64,000 nucleotides of DNA from Microbulbifer sp. SAOS-129_SWC (GTDB lineage: Bacteria; Pseudomonadota; Gammaproteobacteria; Pseudomonadales; Cellvibrionaceae), in contig NZ_CP155567.1 of the NCBI RefSeq assembly GCF_039696035.1, positions 2,599,001 to 2,663,000 of the forward strand, written 5' to 3'. Below the pieces are notes generated by a model. That model was given only the letters and a program-made list of their open reading frames with translations. It did no database searches and had not been told where the DNA came from. Below are positions 50,506 through 60,445 of this stretch, piece by piece (the first letter of the stretch is position 1; every line of letters begins with the position of its first letter). The translations under genes and the position numbers were made by a program.

Positions 50506-51902
50506 GGCCGCTCTCCTTTTGCATCGAGAATACCCAGGTCGAAATCACTGTGTGGCTGGCGTTTTTTATTGTCGCGGTCGTACATCAGCTCGCCATCGAT
50601 ATAGACTTTCTCGGCCTTGCTGTAGACGCTGAACGGATTGCCCGACCAGAGCACGACATCGGCCATCTTGCCCTTCTCCAGGCTGCCGGTCTGGTCGTCG
50701 ATACCCAGTGCCTTGGCCGGGTTCAATGTCATCCACTTGACCGCATCCTTCGGCTGGATATCAAACCCCGCGCGCTGCCCGGCGGTCATCGCCTTGGCGG
50801 TTTCCTGATTCAGGTGCTGGATACCCACGGCGTCGTCGGAGTGGATCATTGCGCAGGCCTTGGCGTGATCGACAATGGCGATATTCGCCGGGGTCATATC
50901 GAAAGCTTCGTGCTTGAAGCCCCACCAGTCGGCCCACATGGCCGCACAGACGTGGTTCTTGGCCAGCAGGTCGGCCACCTTGTAGGCCTCCACGGCGTGG
51001 TGAAAGGCGGCGATATGGAAGCCGAACTCATTGGCGATATCCATCATTACCGCCATTTCCTCACCGCGGTAGCAGTGGTTGTGCACCAGAATCAGGCCAT
51101 CGAGCACACCGGCGAGCGTCTCCAGCTGCAGATCGCGCTCGGGCTTCTCACCGCCGTTCTTGGCGTAGTCTTCCCACTTCTTCTTGTAGGCCGCTGCAGC
51201 GATCCAGGCTTTGCGGTAACCGGCCACATTGCCCATGCGTGTGGAGGGTGCCATACCCTTGCTGCCGTAGACCCGCTTGGGGTTTTCGCCACAGGCCATC
51301 TTCAGGCCGTAGGGCGCACCGGGGAATTTCATATCCTGTACGCTGCGGCCCGGGACATTTTTTAACGTCACACTGCGGCCGCCGAACAGGTTGGCCGAGC
51401 CGGGCAGAATCTGCAGGGTAGTGACACCACCGGCAAGCGCGAGTGCAAACTGCGGGTCCTGTGTCCATACAGAATGCTCCGCCCACACTTCAGCGGTATT
51501 GGGCGAGGTCATTTCGTTACCATCCTGGGAGGACTCGATCGCCGGCGCCGGGTAATCCCCCAAATGCGAGTGCACGTCGATAATGCCGGGAGTCACCCAC
51601 TTGTCGTGGCCATCGATCACTAGCGCATCCTTCGGCGCTTTCAGGCCCTTACCGATCCGGGCGATCTTGCCATCGGCCAACAGCAGGTCTGTGTTATCGA
51701 GTTGCTCATCGGTACCGGTGAGCAGGGTGGCGCCTCGGATCAGCACCGGCTTGGACTCGGGAATGGTATACGTGGAGGGGAAGGCGTCCTGGTCGGCGAA
51801 ATCCAGGGCCTTGCCCTTGTCTCCCCGTTCGTCTCCCCCACACCCGGCCAGGAGCACTGCAGTGCACAGCGCAGCCGCAAAACAGCGAGCGTGTAAAAAC
51901 AT
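50502..51902 (-). CDS. Exported amidohydrolase lipoprotein
   Basis: The protein has 466 residues. The lipobox VLLAGC at the end of a signal peptide makes it a lipoprotein. Active-site features are intact: WVTPGIIDVHSHLGDYPAP (HxH), HNHCYRGEEM, AFHHAVEAYKVADLL, and HSDDAVGIQH near residue 340. The C-terminus ends KGKMADVVLWSGNPFSV. It is imidazolonepropionase-like or peptidase-like in class; substrate unknown. ATG 51902 follows weak ribosome-site bases; the gene is first of a two-gene operon. Confidence 0.9.
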   Translation of the reverse strand: MFLHARCFAAALCTAVLLAGCGGDERGDKGKALDFADQDAFPSTYTIPESKPVLIRGATLLTGTDEQLDNTDLLLADGKIARIGKGLKAPKDALVIDGHDKWVTPGIIDVHSHLGDYPAPAIESSQDGNEMTSPNTAEVWAEHSVWTQDPQFALALAGGVTTLQILPGSANLFGGRSVTLKNVPGRSVQDMKFPGAPYGLKMACGENPKRVYGSKGMAPSTRMGNVAGYRKAWIAAAAYKKKWEDYAKNGGEKPERDLQLETLAGVLDGLILVHNHCYRGEEMAVMMDIANEFGFHIAAFHHAVEAYKVADLLAKNHVCAAMWADWWGFKHEAFDMTPANIAIVDHAKACAMIHSDDAVGIQHLNQETAKAMTAGQRAGFDIQPKDAVKWMTLNPAKALGIDDQTGSLEKGKMADVVLWSGNPFSVYSKAEKVYIDGELMYDRDNKKRQPHSDFDLGILDAKGERP

Positions 51903-52055
51903 AGATTGTTTCCATTGTTATTTTGTCGGAAGCCCGGCCGGCGCGAATTACTGCGCCGCTGGGCGATGGCCACATGCTACCAGCATGAGCGGTCGCCGCC
52001 ATGGCCAAAGGGTTCAATTGGGGAAATTTTTTTGATTTGTAACGGACCGCTGAAT

Positions 52056-52367
52056 TCAGTCCGCGTCCGGCTGCCTCGGCGCCGAAGCGCGACGGCGATC
52101 CCTCCCGCTGCCATCTTCCAGATCGGCAACCAGGCCAGCCACCAGCGTCTCAAACTGGTGCGCACAGTCGAGCGCCGCCAGTAACTGCAGCAGCGCCAAC
52201 AGCGTGCAGCCCTGCCCGCGCTCCAGACGCTTCAGCGTACTGAGCCCGACGCCGCCATTATCGGCGAGCGCCTCCTGGGAAATATTGCGCGCGAGGCGCA
52301 GCCGGCGAAAGGACTCGCCGAGCCGGCGCAAACGCGCGTGCTGATCTGCGCTTCTGGTCTCAGACAT
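52056..52367 (-). CDS. XRE-family helix-turn-helix protein (HipB-like)
   Basis: The protein has 103 residues from ATG 52367. The domain reads LGESFRRLRLARNISQEALADNGGVGLSTLKRLERGQGCTLLALLQLLAALD, an XRE fold of the HipB kind. A basic tail (GRDRRRASAPRQP) follows. No hipA toxin gene is adjacent, so it is an orphan regulator. The frame extends to 52532 but the added residues have no family match and overlap the divergent kinase gene. Confidence 0.85.
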   Translation of the reverse strand: MSETRSADQHARLRRLGESFRRLRLARNISQEALADNGGVGLSTLKRLERGQGCTLLALLQLLAALDCAHQFETLVAGLVADLEDGSGRDRRRASAPRQPDAD

Positions 52368-52514
52368 ACTGCACCGCCGGAAAAAGGAAAAATTATAACC
52401 GACTAAAGTTGTGCTTTCAGTAAGCGACCGGCAATCAATAGGCGACCCGATCGGTGGACTTTTCCGCGCAGTCATGATGGAATCAAGCGGGTAAAAATTA
52501 TCCAGGATGGATGG

Positions 52515-54182
52515 ATGGCAAACGGCAAGCAAGACCGCAAAAAATCAGTGGTGAGCGCCACCGCCCGGTCCGCGACAATGGCACCCTCCCCCCAGGATTC
52601 AACCCGCATTTACGCGGCGCTTCAGGAAAGTGAAGCCCGCTATCGGGAACTGGTCGAGCACGCCAACTCCATTATCCTGCGCTGGGACCGCGCAGGAATC
52701 ATTACCTTCTTCAATGAATACGCCCAGCATTTTTTCGGTTACTCCGAAGCGGAAATTATCGGCCAGCACGTGATCGGCACCATTGTCCCCGCCGGCGAGA
52801 GCACCGGCCGCGACCTGCGCCCGCTGATGGACCATATCTGCCGCTTTCCTGAAGAGCACCGCTACAACGTCAACGAAAATATCACCAAGCGCGGCGAGCG
52901 GGTCTGGGTGGCCTGGACCAACAAGGTGCTGACCGATAGCAATGGCGAGACAATCGGCGTGCTCAGTATCGGCACCGACATCACCAAGCAGCGGCTGCTT
53001 GAAGAGGAGCTGCGCCAGGCGCAAAAAATGCAGGCGATCGGCGAATTGGCCGGTGGTATCGCCCACGACTTCAACAATATGATCCACGGTATTAGCGGCT
53101 ATGCCGAGGTCATCCAGCAGACCACCAATGACCCGCGCGTCGCCGAGTACATCACCCATATTCTCACCACCGCGCAGCATGCCGCCGAGCTCACCCGGCA
53201 GCTGCTCACTTTCGCGCGCAAGGGCAACTACCAGTTGAGCGAATGCAACACGCACGGGATTATTCGCGATGTCTGCGCGATGCTCGAGCGCACCATCGAC
53301 CGGCGCATCCATATCGAGCAACAGCTCGATGCCAGCCGCCCGCATGTGATGGGCGATTCCGCCCAACTGAAAAGCGCTCTGCTCAATCTCGGCATCAACG
53401 CCAAGGACGCCATGCCCAAGGGTGGCTCACTGCAATTTGCCACCAGTAACCTGACTGTCGACAAGCCGACCGCCATTGCCGATTTCGAGATACAGGCCGG
53501 GCAGTACCTGCTGATTAATATCAGAGACAGCGGCACCGGTATGTCCGCCGAGGTGCGGCGCCGCATATTCGAACCGTTTTTTACCACCAAGGAAAGTGGC
53601 CGCGGCGCAGGGCTGGGACTGGCAGCCGTGTACGGCACCACCCACCTGCACAAGGGCGCGATCGTCTGTCACAGCAATGAGGGTGAAGGCAGCAGTTTTG
53701 AGCTCTACCTGCCGATCCTGAAGGACTGCGTCAAACACGTGCGCCAACAACGCCAGGCAACGCGACACGAGCGCAGAATTCGTATCATGGTGGTGGACGA
53801 CGAGGCGATGGTGCGCAACTACTCGAAAACCCTGTTCGAGCTGCGCGGCCATGAGGTGGTGACATTTGGCGGGGCCGAGGAAGCGATCAACTACTACCGA
53901 AATAATTTTGAAAATGTCGACCTGGTGCTGCTCGATATGATCATGCCGCGCATGGATGGCCAGCAGCTGTTCGCGTTCCTGAAACGCATCAACCCGGAAA
54001 TCAAGGCAGTGCTGTCAACCGGCTACAGCGTCGACAGCAAGGTCCAGGGCATTCTTGCCGACGGCATTCTCGACTGTATCCAGAAACCGTTTACCTATGA
54101 GCAGCTGCAGGAAAAGATCACCCAGCTGGTGGCGGAAGGACACCTGAACCCGCTGGCAGAGACGGAAAGCCCCCCCACCTGA
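52515..54182 (+). CDS. Hybrid sensor histidine kinase (PAS-HisKA-HATPase-REC)
   Basis: The protein has 555 residues and no transmembrane segment. An N-terminal PAS domain (about 30-150) with ILRWDRAGIITFFNEYAQHFFGYS is followed by the H-box GGIAHDFNNM (His at about 184), N-box LLNLGINAKDAM, DSGTGM and GAGLGLAAVYG (ATP site). A C-terminal receiver has VVDDEAMV, phospho-Asp in LLDMIMPRMDG, and the Lys in QKPF. It would relay a cytoplasmic signal. No response regulator gene is adjacent, apart from its own receiver. Confidence 0.93.
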   Translation: MANGKQDRKKSVVSATARSATMAPSPQDSTRIYAALQESEARYRELVEHANSIILRWDRAGIITFFNEYAQHFFGYSEAEIIGQHVIGTIVPAGESTGRDLRPLMDHICRFPEEHRYNVNENITKRGERVWVAWTNKVLTDSNGETIGVLSIGTDITKQRLLEEELRQAQKMQAIGELAGGIAHDFNNMIHGISGYAEVIQQTTNDPRVAEYITHILTTAQHAAELTRQLLTFARKGNYQLSECNTHGIIRDVCAMLERTIDRRIHIEQQLDASRPHVMGDSAQLKSALLNLGINAKDAMPKGGSLQFATSNLTVDKPTAIADFEIQAGQYLLINIRDSGTGMSAEVRRRIFEPFFTTKESGRGAGLGLAAVYGTTHLHKGAIVCHSNEGEGSSFELYLPILKDCVKHVRQQRQATRHERRIRIMVVDDEAMVRNYSKTLFELRGHEVVTFGGAEEAINYYRNNFENVDLVLLDMIMPRMDGQQLFAFLKRINPEIKAVLSTGYSVDSKVQGILADGILDCIQKPFTYEQLQEKITQLVAEGHLNPLAETESPPT

Positions 54183-54355
54183 ACCACCCCCTGCGGCGTG
54201 CGCGCATTCAATACGAGCCAGCCATAACACACATGCCGCACCCGTGCGCCGGATTTCACGCGCGGCAATAAAGTCGATAATTTATCATCAATTTTACAGC
54301 CCGGTACCCCCTACCCGCCTGCTTACCCGCCGGTTTATTGACCCGGCGATTTACC

Positions 54356-54652
54356 TTAGTAGTGCAGCAGCTTGATCACCGGCTCGCCGTTATCGCATTC
54401 CCCCACGACTTCCGGATCCCCCAATCCGGCACCAGCCTGGATCACCTTGTTCTTCGGGTAGGACACGAAACAGGCCACGGTGAAGTCCACTGCCCAATTG
54501 CAGTACAGCAGCCCATCCTTCTCTTCGAAAAAGCGCTGTTGGCAGAATGCCAGCGATGGGCTGGAGCCGCCCTGCTGGGGACCAATGGTGATGGTTTCAC
54601 CGGAATAGGAAACAGCGACCGACAGACTCGTCGCCAGCAACCAGTGCCACAT
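54356..54652 (-). CDS. Small exported Cys-containing protein, unknown
   Basis: The protein has 98 residues. Residues 1-15 may be a signal (WHWLLATSLSVAVS). It has four Cys in the mature part (AFCQQRF, LLYCNW, VACFV, GECDNG), which suggests disulfide bonds in the periplasm. No known family is recognised. It lies 78 bases upstream of the HNH nuclease stop on the same strand. Confidence 0.55.
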   Translation of the reverse strand: MWHWLLATSLSVAVSYSGETITIGPQQGGSSPSLAFCQQRFFEEKDGLLYCNWAVDFTVACFVSYPKNKVIQAGAGLGDPEVVGECDNGEPVIKLLHY

Positions 54653-54730
54653 GGTGGTATCCGCGCGATGATCGATTGACTCGAATTAAGCGTAGCAGCG
54701 CGCGGCGTCATTTTCCTCTTTCGGCGCGGA

Positions 54731-55282
54731 TCAGGAATCCGCTGCCAGTGCACGGAAACGGCTTGCTTCCGCCAGGGTCGGCTGCAGCCCGTACTTTCGC
54801 GCGATCGCCATAAAGCGCTCCACGTAGATACGCGCGACCGGCTTGTACGGCGGCATCCACTCGTCCGGCCCCCTGTCCCCTTTGCTCTGGTTGCGCCCGT
54901 CATCCACCAGCCAGAGATTGTCCGGGTCCTCGGCAAACTGATGTTTACGCTCTGCAGACCAGTAGGCGCCACCGTGGTCGTGGGCCCATTTCAGCGGCAC
55001 GATATGCTCCACATCCAGATCCGATGCCTTGCGGTAAAAGTGACCGGTATAGGGATCCAGCCACAGGCCGGTCGCTACCCGGCAGTGGTCGGCGCGGGTA
55101 AAGGTCACCGGTGCCAGTGAGAAGCGGATCAGCAGTTCGTGACGGGTGTCGCGGCAATCACCGTCGCGATCGGACCAGCGCGCCAGCCACTCCGAGCGAC
55201 TGTAATCGCCGCCCCAGGCACCGACACCGTGCAGCAGCAACAACAGCGCCCCCGCCCCGCGTGAAAGAGTCCAAATTCGCAT
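54731..55282 (-). CDS. Secreted HNH-type nuclease (DUF1524/GmrSD-like)
   Basis: The protein has 183 residues from ATG 55282. A signal peptide (LSRGAGALLLLLHGVGAWG) leads to an HNH fold: the catalytic DLDVEHIVPLKWAHDHGGAYW, then DPDNLWLVDDGRNQSKGDRGPDEWMPP, the typical DUF1524-like NHxSKGD end. It is probably an extracellular or periplasmic DNase used for nutrients or defence. It has no immunity gene next to it. The frame open upstream to 55399 lacks family support. Confidence 0.85.
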   Translation of the reverse strand: MRIWTLSRGAGALLLLLHGVGAWGGDYSRSEWLARWSDRDGDCRDTRHELLIRFSLAPVTFTRADHCRVATGLWLDPYTGHFYRKASDLDVEHIVPLKWAHDHGGAYWSAERKHQFAEDPDNLWLVDDGRNQSKGDRGPDEWMPPYKPVARIYVERFMAIARKYGLQPTLAEASRFRALAADS

Positions 55283-55585
55283 AGGATCCGCCTCAATTTT
55301 TGGCACGATCGTACACGACAAGTTGGCGCAAAAGTACTTATTGTGAAGTAAGTCCTGCGATTTGTGACGACGTTCGAATACTGTGGACTCAATCGCCACC
55401 GGCGTATCAGCGCGCCATGGACCGATAAGTCAGTAGTGCTGCCAGTCCACCCGAGCGGGAACTTCTGCTGCTTGATCCTAAACTGACAGCAGCCGGGCCG
55501 CGCCGGTCGGCGGCTTTTACGACGGCGACCGATCGGCCGACCCATCGACAGCAGTTCTCCAACACTGGAAAACAACGGCACACTT
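55283..55585. promoter_or_regulatory. Divergent promoter region of the HNH gene and murQ
   Basis: The 303-base gap is partly AT-rich. An imperfect inverted repeat ACTTA...TAAGT (55336-55353) lies near its left side, a possible regulator site. No gene is seen. Confidence 0.4.
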
Positions 55586-56524
55586 ATGAACGACGACCTG
55601 ATCAAGGAACTGGGCGCGCTCACCAGCGAGGCACGCAACCCGGATACGCTCGATATCGACCTGCTGCCCACTGAAGAAATCCTGGAGAAAATCAATCGCG
55701 CCGACGCCGAAGTACCGCCGGCAGTGCACCGGGTGCTGCCGCAGGTGGCCGCTGCCGTGGACGCGATTGTCGAAGCGTTCAAGCGCGGCGGCCGGCTGAT
55801 CTATATCGGTGCGGGTACCAGCGGCCGCCTCGGCATCCTGGACGCGGTGGAATGTCCGCCGACCTACGGCGTGGATGAGGATACGGTGATTGCGCTGATC
55901 GCCGGCGGCGAGGATGCGGTGTACCGCGCGCAGGAGGGCGCCGAAGACGACCCCGAGCTGGGCCGCACAGATCTGGAAAAGATTCACCTGTCTGCAGCAG
56001 ATGTGGTCGTCGGTATCGCCGCCAGCGGGCGCACACCCTACGTGATCGGCGGCCTGCGCTACGCGCGCGAGTCGGGCTGCACAACCGTGGCGCTGTCCTG
56101 CAACAAGTCCGCCGCCATCGCTGCGGAGGCGGATATCGCGATACTGCCGGAAGTGGGCCCGGAAATTCTCACCGGCTCCACCCGCATGAAAGCCGGCAGC
56201 GCCCAGAAGCTGGTGCTCAATATGCTGACCACTGCCAGCATGATCCGACTCGGCAAGGTGTTCTACAACCTGATGGTCGACGTCAAGGCCACCAATGCCA
56301 AGCTGGTGGGGCGCACCCGCCGTATCGTGATGGAAGCCACCGGCGTTTCCTACGACGAGGCCGACCGCGTCCTCAGCGAGTGCGACCACAATGCCAAGCT
56401 CGCGATCATGATGCTCCTCAGCGGCCTCGACTGCGCCGCGGCAGAGAACGCCCTGGCAACCGCCGACGGGTTTCTGCGCCGCGCCCTGCAAAATAGTGCG
56501 GCCGGGGCTTCGCGCGCCGACTGA
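55586..56524 (+). CDS. murQ: N-acetylmuramic acid 6-phosphate etherase
   Basis: The protein has 312 residues, full length. SIS-fold motifs: [25 protein letters not shown] and [14 protein letters not shown], with [20 protein letters not shown] carrying the key substrate loop. It cleaves the lactyl ether of MurNAc-6-phosphate to GlcNAc-6-phosphate in cell-wall recycling. It has a weak ribosome site. No anmK or murP neighbour is present; the gene stands alone, convergent with glcF. Confidence 0.95.
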   Translation: MNDDLIKELGALTSEARNPDTLDIDLLPTEEILEKINRADAEVPPAVHRVLPQVAAAVDAIVEAFKRGGRLIYIGAGTSGRLGILDAVECPPTYGVDEDTVIALIAGGEDAVYRAQEGAEDDPELGRTDLEKIHLSAADVVVGIAASGRTPYVIGGLRYARESGCTTVALSCNKSAAIAAEADIAILPEVGPEILTGSTRMKAGSAQKLVLNMLTTASMIRLGKVFYNLMVDVKATNAKLVGRTRRIVMEATGVSYDEADRVLSECDHNAKLAIMMLLSGLDCAAAENALATADGFLRRALQNSAAGASRAD

Positions 56525-56529
56525 CCCGG

Positions 56530-57777
56530 CTATCCCGCGGTTGGCGGTAGTGCCTCCGCCACCAGTTCCAGCCAGTGGCGCACCGGCGTGTCGGTTCCGC
56601 CCTGCAGGTGCAGCTGGCAACCGATATTGGCGGTGAGGATGGTGTGCGGCTTTGACGCCTGCAAGTGCTGCAGTTTTTTCTCACGCAGCGTTTTCGCGCG
56701 CTCGGGCTGCAGGATTGAATAGGTTCCGGCGGAGCCGCAACACAGGTGGCTGTCCGTCACTGCCGGCAGCGCCACCCCCAACGACCGCAACAGCCGCTCT
56801 ACCCGCCCACTCAACTGCATGCCATGCTGCAGGGTGCACGGGCAATGAAATACCAGCTGGCGTTGCGCCGCCCCACCGGTAAGCTGCAGGGGCTGCTCCG
56901 CGTGCAGCTCCTCCAGCAGTTCCACCGGATCGCGGATCAGCCCCGCCAGCACCTCGGCGCGCTCGCGGTATTCGGGATCATCGGCGAGCAGTAGCGGGTA
57001 GTCGCGCAGCTGCGCGCCACAACCGGATGCCGTCATGACGATGGCGCGCAGTGGCGCGCGCTGGGCCTGTTGCCACCAGTGGTCCAGCTGGCGCCGTGCG
57101 ATCGCGCGCGCCTCCTCCTCACCGCCGGTATGGAAACTCGCCGCGCCGCAGCAGCCGACCGCGGTGGACTCGCTTACCGGTACCTTGAAGTGATCTAGGA
57201 TACGCAGCAGCGCCGCGTCGGTGTGCGGACGCAGCAGCGGCTGCACGCAGCCGCGCAGCAACAGCACCCGCCCCGCCGCCTCGCCGCTACGCGCAGCGGG
57301 CAATAGCGGGCGCGGCGCCGGGAAGTAGGTGCGCCGCAATGCCGCCGGCAGCAGCGGCGCCAGCGCGCGCCCGGCACCGAGCAGCACGCGCAACAGCCGC
57401 GGCGACAGCATCAGTTTGCGCAGCGCCGCGCGCTGCACCCGCTGTGCCCGGGAGCGCGGCGCCAGCTGTTCCACTGTCTCGCGCCCCACCGCCACCAGCT
57501 TGTGATAGTCCACCCCCGAGGGACAGGTGGTCTCGCAACTGCGGCAGGTCAGGCAGCGGTCGAGGTGGGTGCGCGTCAGTGCACCGGCGGTGCCGGTCTC
57601 GAGCATTTCCTTGATCAGGTAAATGCGCCCGCGCGGGCTGTCGAGCTCGTTGCCGGCCAGCAGGTAGGTCGGGCAGGTGGCCGTGCAGAAGCCGCAGTGA
57701 ACACAGCTGTTCAGTACCTGTTCGGCGCGCGCCGCCTCACCGGCGGATACCAGGTTTTCGACGATCTTTACCTGCAT
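56530..57777 (-). CDS. glcF: Glycolate oxidase iron-sulfur subunit
   Basis: The protein has 415 residues. Two [4Fe-4S] motifs lie in the N-terminal third: CVHCGFCTATCPTYLL and CLTCRSCETTCPSGVDYH. Two CCG-type Cys motifs follow (VGCCGAASFH and HLCCGSAGTYS). It passes electrons from the flavin subunits to quinone. ATG 57777 follows the glcE stop by 7 bases; codons further up to 57828 overlap glcE and are rejected. It is the last gene of glcDEF. Confidence 0.95.
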   Translation of the reverse strand: MQVKIVENLVSAGEAARAEQVLNSCVHCGFCTATCPTYLLAGNELDSPRGRIYLIKEMLETGTAGALTRTHLDRCLTCRSCETTCPSGVDYHKLVAVGRETVEQLAPRSRAQRVQRAALRKLMLSPRLLRVLLGAGRALAPLLPAALRRTYFPAPRPLLPAARSGEAAGRVLLLRGCVQPLLRPHTDAALLRILDHFKVPVSESTAVGCCGAASFHTGGEEEARAIARRQLDHWWQQAQRAPLRAIVMTASGCGAQLRDYPLLLADDPEYRERAEVLAGLIRDPVELLEELHAEQPLQLTGGAAQRQLVFHCPCTLQHGMQLSGRVERLLRSLGVALPAVTDSHLCCGSAGTYSILQPERAKTLREKKLQHLQASKPHTILTANIGCQLHLQGGTDTPVRHWLELVAEALPPTAG

Positions 57778-57784
57778 AAACTCA

Positions 57785-58885
57785 TCACCTGCCTGCCGAC
57801 GCTGCGTCACGGTCAAAGCGCAGGGCAAAAATGTCGCGGTTGAACAGTCCTTGCGGGTCGAAGGCGCTGCGGATGCGCCGGTGCCAGTCCACCGCGGTCA
57901 CCGCCGGCGGCAGCGGCGCGCCGCGCAGCACCTGTACAAAGCCACCGTGTGCCGCTGCCACTCGCGCCAGCGCGCGGTGGTCGCCGTCGCGCACCCACAC
58001 CCGCGCCCCCTCCCACTCCACCAGCACGTCGTTCCATGCAGGCCGCGCGCAGTGCCCGTTCTGCGGCGGCTCGAATTGTGCGGCGCGCGGCAGGTGCACA
58101 CAGGCCAGTGCGGCACCGTGAAAAAATTCGTCGCGCAGATCCCGCAGCGCGCCCCACTCCAGCGCACTGCGCTCACCGCCGAGAGGCTGCAGCGCATCGC
58201 GCACCGCCGCGGCGCGGCCACTCAGGCGCAGGTGCAACTGGCCATGGCGGTAGCAGGTGGCCGACACCAGCGGGCGCAGTGTGCGGGTGCGCTGCCACCA
58301 CTGCGGCAGCATCGGCGGCGCGACTTCGAAACAGCGGCTCTCGTGCACCTCCGCCAACGGCGCCAGGCGCAGGCTGGTTTCGAGCAGTACACCGAGTGTG
58401 CCGAGAGCGCCGACTTGCAGGCGCGCGCAGTCGTAGCCGGCGACATTTTTCATCACCTGACCACCGAAAGTAAGCGGCTCCCCGCGGCCATTGATGAGGC
58501 CGCAACCCAGTACCGTGTCGCGCAGCGCGACTCCGAAGGCGCGTGCCGGGCCATCCCAGCCGCAGGCGACCGCACCGCCGACAGTGCTGTGTGGGGCCGG
58601 GGCGGGAATATCCGCGGCGAACTGCTGGCCCTCGGCGGCGAGCAGTTCGCGCAGTGGCTGCAGGCGGGTACCGCTGCGCACCCGCAGCACCAGTTCATCG
58701 GGCTGGTAATCGATCACGCCGCTGTGTTCGTGCAATCGCAACCGCGCCGGCTCGCACTGCAGGCCGAAACCGGCGCGACTTGCACCGCCGGTGATTGCCA
58801 GTGGCTGTTGGCTGTCGATGGCGGCGCGCACCTGTTCGCACAGGGCCGCGCTGCGATCACCGCCACTGTCTGTGGCCGCAGCCAT
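57785..58885 (-). CDS. glcE: Glycolate oxidase FAD-binding subunit
   Basis: The protein has 366 residues. The FAD-binding segment has LAITGGASRAGFG and HSTVGGAVACGWDGPARAFG, with FGGQVMKNVAGYDCARLQVGALGTLGVL, a GlcE signature. It forms the GlcDEF complex. The ATG at 58885 overlaps the glcD stop. Pairs with glcD and glcF on one transcript. Confidence 0.95.
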   Translation of the reverse strand: MAAATDSGGDRSAALCEQVRAAIDSQQPLAITGGASRAGFGLQCEPARLRLHEHSGVIDYQPDELVLRVRSGTRLQPLRELLAAEGQQFAADIPAPAPHSTVGGAVACGWDGPARAFGVALRDTVLGCGLINGRGEPLTFGGQVMKNVAGYDCARLQVGALGTLGVLLETSLRLAPLAEVHESRCFEVAPPMLPQWWQRTRTLRPLVSATCYRHGQLHLRLSGRAAAVRDALQPLGGERSALEWGALRDLRDEFFHGAALACVHLPRAAQFEPPQNGHCARPAWNDVLVEWEGARVWVRDGDHRALARVAAAHGGFVQVLRGAPLPPAVTAVDWHRRIRSAFDPQGLFNRDIFALRFDRDAASAGR

Positions 58886-60312
58886 TAGCGGTCCCCCTGC
58901 CGGCGCAGCGCACGATACTCGCGACAGTGCGCCAGGGTCGGGATCAGTTTGCCCGGATTCAGCAGTGCGGGCGGGTCGAGCGCCTGCTTGAGGGCAAGGA
59001 ACTGTGCGATTTCCGCATCACTGAACTGCACCGCCATCTCGTTGATTTTTTCCACGCCGACACCGTGCTCGCCGGTGATGGTACCGCCGACGGCGATGCA
59101 GAATTCGAGGATATCCGCCGCGAGCAACTCCACCCGCTGCAGTGCGCCGGCCTCGCTGGCATCAAACATGATGATCGGGTGCAGGTTGCCGTCGCCGGCG
59201 TGAAACACATTGGCCACCCCCAGGCCGCGGTGTTCGGCAAAGCCGGCGATCGCCTCCAGCACCTCGCCGATACGGTGGCGCGGCACGGTGCCATCGATGC
59301 AGTAATAATCGGGAGACAGGCGGCCGATGGCCGGAAAGGCGCTCTTGCGCCCTTTCCACCAGCGCTCGCGTTGCGCTTCACTCTGCGCCAGCTGGGTGCG
59401 GGTGGCGCCGGAGTGCTCCAGCAGGGCACGCACCAGATCCAGCTCCACCGCCACTTCGCGCGGGTCCCCGTCCAGGTCGATCAGCAGGATGGCGGCGGCA
59501 TCGAGCGCATAACCGGCGTGACAGAACGCCTCGGCGGCTTCGATCACCAGGCCGTCCATCATTTCCAGCGCCGCCGGCACCACCCCGGCGCGCACGATCG
59601 CCGACACCGCGTCCGCCGCCGCGCGCACAGTGGCGAAGTCCGCCATCAGCGTGCGCGTCTGCGCCGGTAGCGGCAACAGCTTGACCGTCACCTGGGTGAC
59701 GATGCCGAGGCAGCCCTCGGAGCCGTGTACCAGCGCGAGCAGGTCGTAACCGGGCTGGGCCAGGCAGTCGCCGCCGATCTCGAGGATGTCCCCCTCGATG
59801 GTGACCAGCCGCAGCGCCACCACGTTGTGCACCGTGACGCCGTATTTGAGGCAGTGCACGCCGCCGGCGTTTTCCGCCACATTGCCGCCAATCGAGCAGG
59901 CAATCTGCGACGACGGATCCGGTGCGTAATAGAGGTTATGTGCCGCGGCCGCGGCGGAGATCTGCAGGTTCACGGCACCCGGCTCCACCCGCGCGCGCAT
60001 CGCCTCGGGATTCAGTGCGAGGATACGATTCATCGGCGCCGTCACCAGCAGCACACCCGCCGCCGCGGGCTTGGCACCGGCGGACAGGCCGGTGCCGGCG
60101 CCGCGGGAAACCAGCGGGATTTTGAGCCGGTGACAGAGTTTCGCCACCGCCACGACATCGGCTTCCGACTGCGCCAGCACTACCGCCAGCGGCCGCTCGC
60201 AGTAGACCGGCAGCCCGTCGCACTCGTACGGGGCCAGCTGTTCACGGCGCGTCAGCAGCCGCTCCGGCGGCAGCAGGGTTTGCAGGGCGGGAATCAGTTG
60301 CTGCGCGGACAT
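58885..60312 (-). CDS. glcD: Glycolate oxidase flavin subunit
   Basis: The protein has 475 residues. FAD_binding_4 motifs: IPLVSRGAGTGLSAGAKP, CSIGGNVAENAGGVHCLKYGV, and the C-terminal FHAGDGNLHPII and ITGEHGVGVEK loops. It oxidises glycolate to glyoxylate. First gene of the operon; ATG 60312. A gap of 133 bases separates it from pxpA, on the same strand, and may contain its promoter. Confidence 0.96.
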   Translation of the reverse strand: MSAQQLIPALQTLLPPERLLTRREQLAPYECDGLPVYCERPLAVVLAQSEADVVAVAKLCHRLKIPLVSRGAGTGLSAGAKPAAAGVLLVTAPMNRILALNPEAMRARVEPGAVNLQISAAAAAHNLYYAPDPSSQIACSIGGNVAENAGGVHCLKYGVTVHNVVALRLVTIEGDILEIGGDCLAQPGYDLLALVHGSEGCLGIVTQVTVKLLPLPAQTRTLMADFATVRAAADAVSAIVRAGVVPAALEMMDGLVIEAAEAFCHAGYALDAAAILLIDLDGDPREVAVELDLVRALLEHSGATRTQLAQSEAQRERWWKGRKSAFPAIGRLSPDYYCIDGTVPRHRIGEVLEAIAGFAEHRGLGVANVFHAGDGNLHPIIMFDASEAGALQRVELLAADILEFCIAVGGTITGEHGVGVEKINEMAVQFSDAEIAQFLALKQALDPPALLNPGKLIPTLAHCREYRALRRQGDR

Positions 60313-60445
60313 AGGGTTACCGTGTTCGGATCTTCACCGCGACCGGCATGGCGCCAGCTGCGGCCCTGTACTGAAGATAGCAACAGAATCGCCGGCGGCT
60401 AGCCGGCGAAGACAGGGAGGAATCGAACCTGGCTGCGGCAGGCGG

